A DNA stretch of 64,000 nt from Cladocopium goreaui (lineage: Eukaryota; Sar; Dinophyceae; Suessiales; Symbiodiniaceae), in the NCBI GenBank assembly GCA_947184155.2, contig CAMXCT020006636.1, forward strand, positions 62,001 through 126,000. The letters run 5' to 3'. The notes below the pieces were generated by a model, which worked only from the letters and a program-made list of their open reading frames with translations, had not been told where the DNA came from and made no database searches. Position numbers and translations under genes: made by a program. Shown one piece after another: positions 59,601-64,000 of the stretch (positions are counted from its first letter, which is position 1; each line of letters opens with the position of its first letter).

Positions 59601-61249
59601 TCCATGCTGTGGACTTCAGATTGGATGGTTCTGGCGTAGTGAACATCTTGGACACCGACGTCACACGTGACCCTGCCAAGCTCGAACTTCGGCAGGAATC
59701 CATGCAGCAGACCGAAGATGGTGCAATCATCATTCGTCGCTTTGACCTGACGGATGAGGAGAAGCATCGTCAGATGGAACGGGAGATCTTTGAGGAGCCC
59801 AAGACCGCCGAGGAGAAACTTCGCGCGGGTGACCCTGCTGCCACTGTCCAGATCGTATCGAAGGCCAAGTCGAAGGCGGCTTCCTCATCCGAAGCGGCAT
59901 CATCTTCGACCGGCATCGCCCAGGTGATCGGGGACACTGTCAGTCAATTCATCAAACCCGAGATGAGGGATCAGGCCACGATGATTCAGCCGAAGCCTGT
60001 CCCGAAGATCCCGAAGATCTCAACGGCGACGGGAACGTCTCCCATGGCGTCCCCAAAGCCCAGTCCGCCACCAACTCCGAAGAGTGCAACTGCGTCTCCC
60101 AAGCCGGAGCCACCTGCACTCCCAGCGGAAGCTGCGGACCAACCTATGCCCAAAGCTTTGCCCTTTAAGGCACCGCCTGCATCGTTGACAACCACCTCAC
60201 CGAGGGCACCTCCGCAGAAGTCATCGGCGCCTGCAGCTGCGGCTTCGTCGGAGCCTGCCCCGAAGATGGCCAAGAAGGAGCCGCCTATGGCAAGTGCTCC
60301 TCCCCCGGGAACGGGTGGACCTCAGCCTCCGGCTGAACCGCCCTTGCGACCACAGGGATATCCCAAGTGGTACTTCTACTCCCCGGGAACGGGCGAGCGC
60401 AGGGAATTCATCGTTCGATGTACCGACCTGCCAGGCCTGAGGGACCTTGGAAGACTCAGTCATGATGATTTCAAATTTTCAAAGAGGGTGACCGGGCTTC
60501 TCCGTGGGTATGATCACAAATTCCTCGAGGCACATCATCGCCACATTCCTCCTGAATTTGATGAGGAACTGTACGTGAACTTTGAGTCCATGTACACGTA
60601 CCTCCGAAAGCGGCATCGTGCTCAGCTTTCGCGACAGGACCTGTACCTGATTCTTCGAACTCAGGACCGGTTCATGTGCCGCATTCAGGCTGGAATTGTC
60701 GGGGAACTGACAACCATGGACATGCCATACCGCATCACCCACGTGAAGGCCTGTCAAGGCCATGACCAGTCGCTCATTGACAAGGTGGGAACGGCTCCAT
60801 TGGTCAAGCAAATCATCTCGCTTGACTACCAGTTCACGGTCGAGGACTTGAAGAAGGGATTCTACCCCAGGGTTCCTATTTATCCTCACCTGGCGGAAGC
60901 CGAGGTCCCAGAAGAGTTTAAGGTTATTTACCATTACACTTCATGGGACTCCCTCCAGCAGATCATTTGCACGGGGATTTTTCCAGGGGCCACCTCATGC
61001 AAGGGTCATGCTTATATGACCCGCCATGCGCCTTGGGAAATCGAAGGCAAGGATCCAGGCGTCAGAACGAACAGACCCTGTGCATCGCGATCGACACCGA
61101 TTGTGCTCTGCACTATGGTCTTCGCCTGGTGGAAACCTTGGCCGGTGCACTCATCACTGAGGACTGGGTGCCCAATCATTGCCTCATCTACGCATTCGAT
61201 TGCGAGAAGTCGCAATACCTTTGGGCGAACCATGGCTACAACGGCGTGA
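50618..61249 (+). CDS. Giant Gag-Pol plus cargo polyprotein (about 3540 residues)
   Basis: One uninterrupted frame. The first ten nucleotides belong to the insert, so the true product starts upstream in gag. Order by residue of this frame: Arg/Ser-rich basic stretch (1-60), Gag capsid-like region (70-290, with PKFPQPENYRNWRIRV), two CCCH fingers (307-378), aspartic protease (DTG at 601-603), integrase (841-1000), RT (YVDD 1551-1554), RNase H in two parts (1880-1945, 2108-2185), methyltransferase-like (2225-2440), SGNH-like (2595-2800), Pro/Ser-rich linker (3125-3250), Tpt1/KptA-like (3270 onward). From about 61076 the frame is no longer the biological one; the last 58 residues are out-of-frame. 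Copia polyproteins are usually about 1300-1500 residues. Confidence 0.9.
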   Translation: MVSEDRKKDRKTSRGRSRRRRRRDPSSSPSSSSTSPTTSSSDSESSFARKVKKALERSRTSDTKAKESDRILVPKFPQPENYRNWRIRVRDAIIAASAKPDLAFQWVEEVFRTDQSVDALKDSGQFVTLDAKLMSSLTNICEGDFARQLDIFKEEQAKSGTPARGRQALLMIHKHFSTSRKHGAVYDIEDLMAVTLVNDDLRGFITRWDAVIAGMTSEPDMMWKQAYFHNAIKNFKPLSHDLAVYDRTPEGEPNRSYDFLMKAARDYLERRRLEKMRQATKKSVSGKRDATPAPTRPTSTGKPTGICYDFQAGKCTRGKDCRYRHEKADKGKGGGKKGKSRSKSRGDGRSLSPGPRNQVCKFWKAGKCQRGNDCAFQHPPKPAAASTKDDKRGKSQKKKKKNRKKKGDRSRSSSRGSNSSKGSQSLKDKGGKPSSSGSAAVCLMRALMMVAVVNPSTSTHRVPEGIASPHCFNQHFAMPVTPNRTVSFGGNDEIFEVPIEQNCNLYPCQAKQRTFNPVRITKDDRTRKDTIEARESDAILAAQMLQSAVFRELHGKLCKCSFECDSDIGCRHCIRSDLNALPGHMPSHQRNASAEIAWIADTGSAQDLVCSKMIPDDIVYHSHEPLELITANGSQSADQQASVHIDCIDKEVHPYVLPDTPAVISVGMRCIQDGWDFVWKSFSRPYFKKKDGTKIKLEVKDFVPYLPSRDGQVPAAVGIPFSWDSTAGNGKPIISPIRRSRMSAVGTESEDEVEEVEVPYEASIADDDEIPGHGDDSLEEFFPGELAPGPPAAMTPEGDVGSEDEAEAPEEPVDGRLQLPEPQPIDRGEAALRDEARTLRHMMTHTPKNPFCETCKCAKMYKPTKRSKGESLTVEPNKFGDHITGDHLVTRDANEQSIDGDRVAMVMKDVATNFRWIYPSARSHAKDCVLAFRHFIAPGEEVGVFYSDAAPSIKLACREVGWRQNTSVAYVSKSNAVAERNLRSVLEGTRVNLEQAGLHHSYWSYAARHWCMAHNIQDHPEILSPWELRFGEKFKGPNIPFGARIDYWTGPKLKPKKDLRFDPTSNPGVFLGYAMQPGFVWRNEFLVASLKDLMEKEFNESVQVVRVNQLTVPDEPFVFPLKGRYKAIREGLYESLSLEAPPDPKKMDAQTIEDLVAPRKAVERGPVEGEEEFEQMMREVGLESDDIEVIDPKTGKSEFISKDDPSYYDASGFKGRRYKGSSKPKDIPTFLWRGASKAARERAKREALLKEAAEKHDAAVAKERKYNRVIERFANSAVKESKSDEPSDDFIPAMPVTFNPGGSHGGNHCHRDKLKDQSELMCFHFSNALVARPVGQKEINNTPAAQAALDKEWNNLTSKGAWDYSTVREWDDVSREAIKNKTKVHVGKIFEICVEKGSELPQGDPMRKFKGRTVFQGNNVKDEAADVALFAELGSSPANMEAGKALDAYGSMPGNRTSQGDGKQAYTQALMQGILTWIRLPRNRWPKEWIGVFKDPVVLLILALYGHPDSGGLWQRHCEKALYAVGFHPLYPECWPSMFWHPKLKLLLGVYVDDFKMSGPSKNIDEGWKLISSQIDMDTPEDAGRYLGCEHVFKQNVKLDVSAHPFAHVFDASIPDPSSKPASPARRTKDYWEHMPELGVCVHHHLQPRKKFQDKPKDDTSFRAGTHRLTVCEPFQTQDEPKEYVHDMGSQNPTGLPFWWTGSTYFVDESIKEPSKVLAAAKKIRDKSGAKKAARAQGFTFLDELEQHKSKCMTKNVNTVEYDMRQFLQQCLDRYVELAGPNIKFKKVSTPFPDDKIARPIMDEAEARGELQPIASRVLMKVLFAARMARFDLLRATQGLASRVTKWSPDCDKSLHRLMCYIHTTLDRTMVGFVGDPPEACKTWLFADSDHAGEHDNRSTSGCLLALVGPNTFYPLTAFSKKQTSTAMSSTEAEVTAANLALRAVGLPSSCLWSVIRHAGGDSTQQKPSRRVETRAKNPKEDYWEHSPFTNQVTRVHVKPRNKLYNPIDSDCPVNLQGLARQRYTIMKTKTGDVEFDLTWDWTTPDADMIYDFECTGKTVFRIPGPNEVDYGVESREIRSALTDFKHTGSEKRGDESVYMAGPGSLEVIFLEDNQATIRILESGRSPSFRHTDKTQRLNLSWLSEQFKRKHFRLVYVGSSLQAADILTKPFTNSEKWESALRLMGISSQPLPRKEPQKMKACAGEPAPSTVSGSQQRAGEPACPSVASHSRVLIEFCCGPDSKLGDRSRKHSKDCYVVRCTEERDVTSRSNRMDIRNEVVQAIESSTIQPCPVLIWISIPCAGGTTWSYVNLQHESAKLKVEYHRHVFEKIWSSMVDFLNLVRHLSPKIAIEWPAHCIYWKFDRVEKFCGKHQLIKVTFDGCMVGIVNKEGESIKKPWAILTDCDSIVTAFDGLSCDGSHNHVQGRGHDLKETESYSFQMTDMIHRAFIAATSSKPELTTSTALCAVSLSTSSTMAYFRRFPQAEVEEADYSAAADAAGIRPGEPESIEDDETLGPNGKAWFALTGSIFGSVTQCRVVNEADVISDLTSIMGNTDHSLLAKGYLRDVSPEDAKLLDGVSSFSLRGMVCPGEPEANFIFAGDSSMALVDMVDGFASTRRNIGEYIKEKPDLLPPGRKTVWHDLKWGRGLPDIIKGVEHSLACLQRRGTSRPSVIVISYAGNDIFGNYGFLHCDWLDKEMACYSQKRRDAANDLMEERVNTHFSALNDLVKLTTRADVGNIVLIMPWYGRGYGLHPDYDRQMIREAEALRKRGLCVLDATSLIKCTTRYDGQHMENSEHNRLQCIRFYSEAGALGYHLFRLRSCKPLIELAEMKKRREESLANPLPENNPEWEEMEEVLVSMDVDGWEIYVKETRPKGQRLPNEVDPARAQVAQAPAVQDDATVASSNWQLLESVDAALPGEPEHFEPHEIKEPEMDGELIDAILKPFLDRLPGVSDERDIDEPDADGEIVFREPIVGGSASMFSQRKLRSHLMNKIHAVDFRLDGSGVVNILDTDVTRDPAKLELRQESMQQTEDGAIIIRRFDLTDEEKHRQMEREIFEEPKTAEEKLRAGDPAATVQIVSKAKSKAASSSEAASSSTGIAQVIGDTVSQFIKPEMRDQATMIQPKPVPKIPKISTATGTSPMASPKPSPPPTPKSATASPKPEPPALPAEAADQPMPKALPFKAPPASLTTTSPRAPPQKSSAPAAAASSEPAPKMAKKEPPMASAPPPGTGGPQPPAEPPLRPQGYPKWYFYSPGTGERREFIVRCTDLPGLRDLGRLSHDDFKFSKRVTGLLRGYDHKFLEAHHRHIPPEFDEELYVNFESMYTYLRKRHRAQLSRQDLYLILRTQDRFMCRIQAGIVGELTTMDMPYRITHVKACQGHDQSLIDKVGTAPLVKQIISLDYQFTVEDLKKGFYPRVPIYPHLAEAEVPEEFKVIYHYTSWDSLQQIICTGIFPGATSCKGHAYMTRHAPWEIEGKDPGVRTNRPCASRSTPIVLCTMVFAWWKPWPVHSSLRTGCPIIASSTHSIARSRNTFGRTMATTA
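51536..51739 (+). other. Two CCCH zinc fingers in Gag
   Basis: Residues 307 onward: C-x7-C-x5-C-x3-H (CYDFQAGKCTRGKDCRYRH). Residues 360 onward: the same spacing (CKFWKAGKCQRGNDCAFQH). They replace the CCHC knuckle usual in copia Gag and should bind RNA. Lys/Ser-rich linkers surround them. Confidence 0.85.
52400..52580 (+). other. Aspartic protease active site
   Basis: EIAWIADTGSAQDLV places the catalytic DTGS at residues 601-604. It corresponds to the DSGAS/DTGA motif of copia proteases and should cleave the polyprotein as a dimer. Confidence 0.8.
53110..53720 (+). other. Integrase (HHCC plus DDE)
   Basis: Zinc-binding H841-x3-H845 and C852-x2-C855 (LRHMMTHTPKNPFCETC), then catalytic D886 (ITGDHLV), D948 (FYSDAAPS) and E979 (NAVAERNLRSVLEG). 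The last two are 31 apart, a little shorter than the common D-35-E. Confidence 0.85.
54840..55420 (+). other. Reverse transcriptase
   Basis: Catalytic Asp at residue 1461 (QGDGKQAYTQAL, aligning with the copia DVKxAFL block) and YVDD at 1551-1554 (LLGVYVDDFKMSGPS), then GRYLGCEH. The palm motifs are intact. Confidence 0.87.
55490..55600 (+). other. DYWEH module, copy 1 (between RT and RNase H)
   Basis: Residues about 1628-1655: RRTKDYWEHMPELGVCVH then HHLQPRKKF. Similar to copy 2 at 56545-56640. Not part of a standard copia polymerase. Function unknown. Confidence 0.6.
56255..57165 (+). other. RNase H, interrupted by a ~160-residue insertion
   Basis: Part 1 has ADSDHAGEHDNRSTSG (D1888) and FSKKQTSTAMSSTEAE (E1932). 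Part 2 has EDNQATIRILESG (D2113), RHTDKTQRLNLSWL and ADILTKPF. In ordinary copia RNase H, the STEAE and EDNQ blocks are separated by only about 20-25 residues; here by about 180, including DYWEH copy 2. Confidence 0.82.
56545..56640 (+). other. DYWEH module, copy 2 (inside RNase H)
   Basis: Residues about 1978-2007: NPKEDYWEHSPFTNQVTR then VHVKPRNKLYNP. It shares DYWEHxP, a VxH dipeptide and a PRxK motif with copy 1. Confidence 0.6.
57290..57970 (+). other. Methyltransferase-like Rossmann domain
   Basis: VLIEFCCGPDSKLGD (residues 2232-2246) looks like a SAM-binding motif I. CPVLIWISIPCAGGTTW (C2301) resembles the PC motif region of cytosine-C5 enzymes, and KIAIEWPAHC follows. The pattern is suggestive rather than diagnostic; it could be a degenerate or different Rossmann enzyme. 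It lies directly after RNase H in the same frame. Confidence 0.5.
58397..59060 (+). other. SGNH/GDSL hydrolase-like domain
   Basis: Block I FIFAGDSSMALVDM (GDS, Ser2602), block III VIVISYAGNDIFGNYG (G2679-N2680-D2681) and block V DGQH (D2788-x2-H2791) appear in the order and spacing of SGNH hydrolases (about 187 residues from Ser to Asp). All four family-defining residues can be placed. Esterase domains of this family are known in ORF1 of some LINEs, not as a usual part of copia elements. Substrate unknown. Confidence 0.62.
60425..61220 (+). other. Tpt1/KptA-like RNA 2'-phosphotransferase domain
   Basis: KRVTGLLRGYD (from residue 3289) aligns with the LSxxLRH block, LILRTQDRFMCRIQ with the NDKQRF region, THVKACQGHDQ (Q3380) with the RAxQGHS motif, IYHYTSWDSLQQII with YHGT, and DPGVR with VGxR. 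After the frame change, GLRLVETLAGALITEDWVP matches the C-terminal half. The His of LRH is Gly here, so catalysis is doubtful. Tpt1 removes an internal 2'-phosphate from spliced tRNA using NAD+; a role in this element is unknown. Confidence 0.58.
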
Positions 61250-62625
61250 AGAAGTACCTTCGGGACAAGGCCTCCGAGAACGCTCTCACTTGGCAGGAGA
61301 ACGAGGCTCGGAAGGGCACTCCCAACTACGACGAACTTGAAAGGTACGAGGTTTCGGACCTGGAGGTGTTGAAGAACATGTTCGTGAATGAGTACGATCA
61401 GTGGAAGGATGTCATCACTCTGCGACGTCCGCTCATTTACAAGGAAGTTCCGACACCATATCCTGTCGTCGATGAGTTGCTCCCGAAGTTCAAGCAAAGG
61501 CCGCTCAACTTCACCAATCTCCTTTGTGTGGCACGCAAGCCGACAGCAACTGCTGCTGGCTTCGACATCGCCCCTGACAACGCGCGGGAACGCCGTTCTG
61601 ATCGCTTCGATCAGGAGGCATTTGACCCTTCCGCGGAGGGGAACCTCACGCGCTGGCGGTATGTCTCAATGTTGGCTATGCCAGAATTGACATGCCCCCG
61701 GTGCAGGAAGATCTTTCCTGAGGGGATGTTGGTGTGCCTCGCATGCGGCTTGTCGCTGGCGACTATGTCCGACATGCGCCGTGCGTGCCAGGTGTTTCGC
61801 TTGGAAGAGTTGGCGGAGAAGCTGGGCTTCGAGCTGACGTTGGACCTTCTTGGCGACGACGACGTAGCAGGCACCACCCAAGGTGCCAAGCAGATCAGAT
61901 CTGCTGCGGCAGTCCTCAAAAATCACGCCCGTTCATATATGAAACAGGCGAGAAAAGCTGGACTGACCTTGCTACAGCGTCTGGGAACGGACGCCCATTA
62001 CGCCTTTAATTGTGCGGTCCAGGACCTTACACCTCGGTGTATGCATTGGATTACAGTTTTGGGCAATGTGGTGCTTCCCTCCATCAAGCGCACGCGAGAG
62101 GAGATCCGAACTGGAAAGATTCGGCAGTACAAAGCGCGTATGTGCATGGTCGCATACGAGGAGGAACAGATGAAGACGATCATCGTGGATGATCATGTCC
62201 TCATCTGGTACAAGAACCGCTTTTACAGAGCCAACCAGTTCGCGGCCGCCTATGCCTTGATTCCGGTGGCCGAGCGTTTCGAGGTCTTGAGCGTCGCCAA
62301 CACGACGTTCCAATCCCTTGCGTTGTCCAAGCAGGATGTGTATGCCGACATTCTCAGCTATGTCGACGACATCTTGCGCCCCCTCACGGAGGCCAAGGAC
62401 ACGGAAGGCGGAAGCCGACCCCTGCCTGCAACGAAGCAGCAGAACCCAGATGTCACCAGGTCTTCGCGTCCTGGCTATGGTTCTCATCAGGGGCCCACTC
62501 ATGGCTACAGTCAGCAGGAATGGAATGACTACTACAATCAGTGGACTGACCAGGAGTGGGAAGAGTGGCGCCGTCGAAACCAAGGCCATCAATATCGGGA
62601 TCGACGTTGGTCGGGCTATCGCTGA
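61078..62625 (+). CDS. C-terminal part of the polyprotein in the -1 frame
   Basis: The frame is open from 60943, but the protein-like reading begins near 61078 with LCIAIDTDCALHYGLRL, completing the Tpt1-like domain. A further C in ACCCTG would restore one frame with the upstream ORF. Later: a zinc ribbon C-x2-C...C-x2-C (CPRCRKIF and CLACG, about 61693-61749), helical segments, and a Trp/Gln/Arg-rich tail (EWNDYYNQWTDQEWEEW) ending in TGA at 62623-62625. It may be a mutation, an assembly error or programmed frameshifting. Confidence 0.75.
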   Translation: MCIAIDTDCALHYGLRLVETLAGALITEDWVPNHCLIYAFDCEKSQYLWANHGYNGVKKYLRDKASENALTWQENEARKGTPNYDELERYEVSDLEVLKNMFVNEYDQWKDVITLRRPLIYKEVPTPYPVVDELLPKFKQRPLNFTNLLCVARKPTATAAGFDIAPDNARERRSDRFDQEAFDPSAEGNLTRWRYVSMLAMPELTCPRCRKIFPEGMLVCLACGLSLATMSDMRRACQVFRLEELAEKLGFELTLDLLGDDDVAGTTQGAKQIRSAAAVLKNHARSYMKQARKAGLTLLQRLGTDAHYAFNCAVQDLTPRCMHWITVLGNVVLPSIKRTREEIRTGKIRQYKARMCMVAYEEEQMKTIIVDDHVLIWYKNRFYRANQFAAAYALIPVAERFEVLSVANTTFQSLALSKQDVYADILSYVDDILRPLTEAKDTEGGSRPLPATKQQNPDVTRSSRPGYGSHQGPTHGYSQQEWNDYYNQWTDQEWEEWRRRNQGHQYRDRRWSGYR

Positions 62626-63490
62626 GGCACCGCGGAGGGGAACCTCTCGCCTGGTGGATTTATCTTCATCTGAGGCGGGGCATTTTCCTCTCAATGCACG
62701 GTGTCGCACAGCGGAAGCTGTTGCCTTTTCGGATTTAATTCGGTTAGGCGACTAGCTTCATTTTGCACAGGTGGGTGAGCGATTCCACCATCATTTCCAA
62801 CACAAGTGTGCTAAGTCGGAATTTTTGCCAATCTAGTCAAATTCACAAAAAGTTTCATTAATGCTTTGAATGCATATAATTTGAAGCAGGCATTTGGCAC
62901 TCATCTTATTCTTGCCATGATTCCTTCTTGCATAGCACACGGCTGGTAGTTGCATGCACCGCAGAGCGGAAGCTCTTGCCTTGCGAAGTTAAGGCAGCTT
63001 TGAAGCATTTCTAAAGGCTTCCCTGCGGGTTCACACCAAAACATGAATTCAGCTTTTGCCATAATTCAAATTGCTTTGCTTTGGCAATCTCCTGGGCGAC
63101 CACAAGAACTTTTGTTGCCGCGTGGAAACGCTGGCCTAGTATTGGGCCAAGACCTTTTCTTTCCACCTTGCATGTTCGACCACAAGCCCAGTCGAGCCTA
63201 AAATAAAGCTGAATGCACCCAACCGAATTGACTTGCACTGCATCCGTCTTTCAATGTACTTGGAGTCCGATTGAATGGATTGCATTCGCATCTGCACTTG
63301 TTCGTCAATCCTTGCATACCTGAGGTGAGAACACAATGGACGAAGAAAGGATAGGCCGTGGACGGGTTCTGGTTTGGTTGTTGTTGTTGTGTTTTCTAAA
63401 TTGTTCTAACATAATGGCATCCCTTACTAGTCTGTACATAGCCTAATTTGCAGCTTCATCTCCTGTGCGGTAATTACACTGCACGGGGGG
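62626..63490 (+). other. 3' untranslated region of the retrotransposon
   Basis: No coding continuation. It holds at least four of the GGAA-loop hairpins (62635, 62708, 62963, 63120). The run GGGGGG at 63485-63490 directly before the 3' LTR may serve as a short polypurine tract. Confidence 0.6.
63485..63490 (+). promoter_or_regulatory. Possible polypurine tract
   Basis: Six G immediately upstream of the 3' LTR. Short compared with usual tracts, but correctly placed to prime plus-strand synthesis. Confidence 0.45.
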
Positions 63491-63630
63491 TGTTGTTGCA
63501 CAGTCCTAGTGTAGATACCACTGTTTTCACCTCTACTTGTTGTATGCTGTGGCTCAAGAAACAGTGCATGCTGCAGGGTAGTATCTGTACTTATTTTGTG
63601 GTACGTTGTGGTTTGTACCCTGTTTCTACA
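63491..63630 (+). repeat. 3' LTR (140 bp)
   Basis: Same sequence as 46654-46793 by visual comparison. Followed by ATATA, the right target duplication. Confidence 0.93.
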
Positions 63631-63718
63631 ATATATATATATAATTATATATATATATATGATACTTAAAGTCATAATATGATACTTTTTTTAATGGTAG
63701 CCTCCCAATTAAAGAATC

Positions 63719-63812
63719 GTTTGGGGTCTCTTAATCCAGGTAAGATCATGGAAAATCTACAAATGGAGCTTTCCTGGAAACATCATTTTTCTGAATCAAG
63801 AGTCCCCCAAAC
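63719..63812. mobile_element. MITE-like inverted repeat
   Basis: GTTTGGGGTCTCTTAATCCAG at the left pairs imperfectly with CTGAATCAAGAGTCCCCCAAAC at the right. Single copy in this window. Confidence 0.5.
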
Positions 63813-63824
63813 AAACTAACCCCA

Positions 63825-63868
63825 CCCCCAAATAATAAACACCTCAGGTAGTTTTTATTATTTGGGGG
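63825..63868. repeat. Short hairpin
   Basis: CCCCCAAATAATAAA and TTTTATTATTTGGGGG are complementary around a short loop. Confidence 0.65.
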
Positions 63869-64000
63869 CATTTATTATTAGGGTTACCCCTTATACTAAA
63901 TTTAAAACCCTAATATGAAAATTGTTTTTTCTATTTCAGAATCGATTAGATTTCCTTTTAACATCTAATTAAAATATTGCCACAAATTGGATTTCGAAGC

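Larger units (their letters stand above)
46903..63131 (+). repeat. Dispersed family of GGAA-tetraloop mini-hairpins
   Basis: Perfect or G-U-tolerant stems of 4-7 bp closing a GGAA loop, all with GGAA on the sense strand: 46903, 47676, 52002, 53001, 53218, 53552, 54974, 56040, 57224, 57269, 58122, 58383, 58609, 59121, 59370, 59567, 60028, 60123, 60304, 60382, 60696, 61636, 61977, 62635, 62708, 62963, 63120 (start positions). Three-bp stems add 51367, 52797, 55607, 60892, 61584 and 62407. Examples: GCAGG-GGAA-CCTGC (57224) and GCGTCTG-GGAA-CGGACGC (61977). They fall in different codon phases, so the signal is not a protein motif. Confidence 0.8.
46654..63630 (+). mobile_element. Full-length Ty1/copia-class LTR retrotransposon, 16,977 bp
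   Basis: Bounded by 140-bp LTRs with TG...CA ends and a 5-bp target duplication. Gene order gag, protease, integrase, reverse transcriptase, RNase H is the copia order (integrase before RT). It is three times the usual copia length because of a 2.7-kb AT-rich insert in gag and about 5.5 kb of extra coding sequence after RNase H. The LTRs look identical, so insertion should be recent, although two frame changes interrupt the coding path. It sits in the same orientation as the host exons. Confidence 0.93.

Noticed and set aside
60943..61077. Start of a separate gene at 60943
   Set aside because: The first 45 residues of that frame are out-of-phase with the clear Tpt1-like reading upstream. The biological reading enters this frame near 61078.
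1..64000. tRNA, rRNA or spliced-leader genes
   Set aside because: I scanned for conserved tRNA T-arm motifs and rRNA-like blocks by eye and found none convincing; a covariance-model search would be needed to exclude small RNAs.

Overview
The window reads as a repeat-rich eukaryotic nuclear genome, most likely a dinoflagellate (Symbiodiniaceae or Polarella-like). Evidence: many short GC-rich exon-like blocks, all on the + strand, separated by long AT-rich introns; acceptors mostly of the form AG followed by G, with some likely GC or GA donors; abundant palindromic MITEs; and a giant Ty1/copia element carrying CCCH zinc fingers. There are no bacterial operons, rRNAs, tRNAs or CRISPR arrays. The genus cannot be fixed from sequence alone.

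Region 1 (1-46650) is host sequence. About 40 candidate exons lie on the + strand between 0.8 and 46.6 kb. Best supported are 807-877, 2848-3011, 3884-4017, a phase-compatible run 22116-23735 (including a 46-nt intron), 25695-25787, 28374-28470, 31163-31267, the phase-compatible pair 32017-32140/32991-33109, and exons ending in stops at 38223 and 42779. One exon (18485 to about 19960) encodes about 20 copies of a 21-residue Lys/Glu/Ala repeat. A probable first exon at 15028 looks like a mitochondrial presequence. I could not name a protein family for most of them. Introns are filled with at least three MITE families (A: CCCTCTGGTAAAC termini in TA; B: CTGGTTGGTGGTT termini; C: CTACAATGTG termini), a 51-bp satellite (6.42-7.69 kb), a palindrome-rich inverted-repeat element (9.9-11.2 kb) and a 2.9-kb element (43390-46295) that has split a family B MITE and duplicated 8 bp of it.

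Region 2 (46654-63630) is one 16,977-bp Ty1/copia-class LTR retrotransposon: two 140-bp LTRs identical by eye, a 5-bp ATATA target duplication, a plausible primer-binding site and a G-run before the 3' LTR. It sits in what looks like the intron after exon 46446-46555. Gag begins in two overlapping frames, is interrupted by a 2.7-kb AT-rich insert with about 46-bp terminal inverted repeats (47925-50627), then continues into a 3.5-kb-residue open frame: Gag, two CCCH fingers, aspartic protease, integrase, reverse transcriptase, split RNase H. Downstream lies a cargo region unusual for copia elements: a methyltransferase-like Rossmann domain, an SGNH/GDSL-hydrolase-like domain, a Pro-rich linker, a Tpt1/KptA (RNA 2'-phosphotransferase)-like domain and, after a -1 frame change, a zinc ribbon and a Trp/Gln/Arg-rich tail.

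The strongest unexplained signal is nucleotide-level. More than 25 small hairpins, each a 4-7 bp stem closing a GGAA (GNRA-type) tetraloop, are scattered through the retrotransposon sense strand, in all reading frames and in the 3' untranslated region, with at least one clear compensatory base-pair change. I found no comparable set in the flanking host DNA.

Region 3 (63631-64000) is AT-rich sequence with one MITE-like inverted repeat and a short hairpin.
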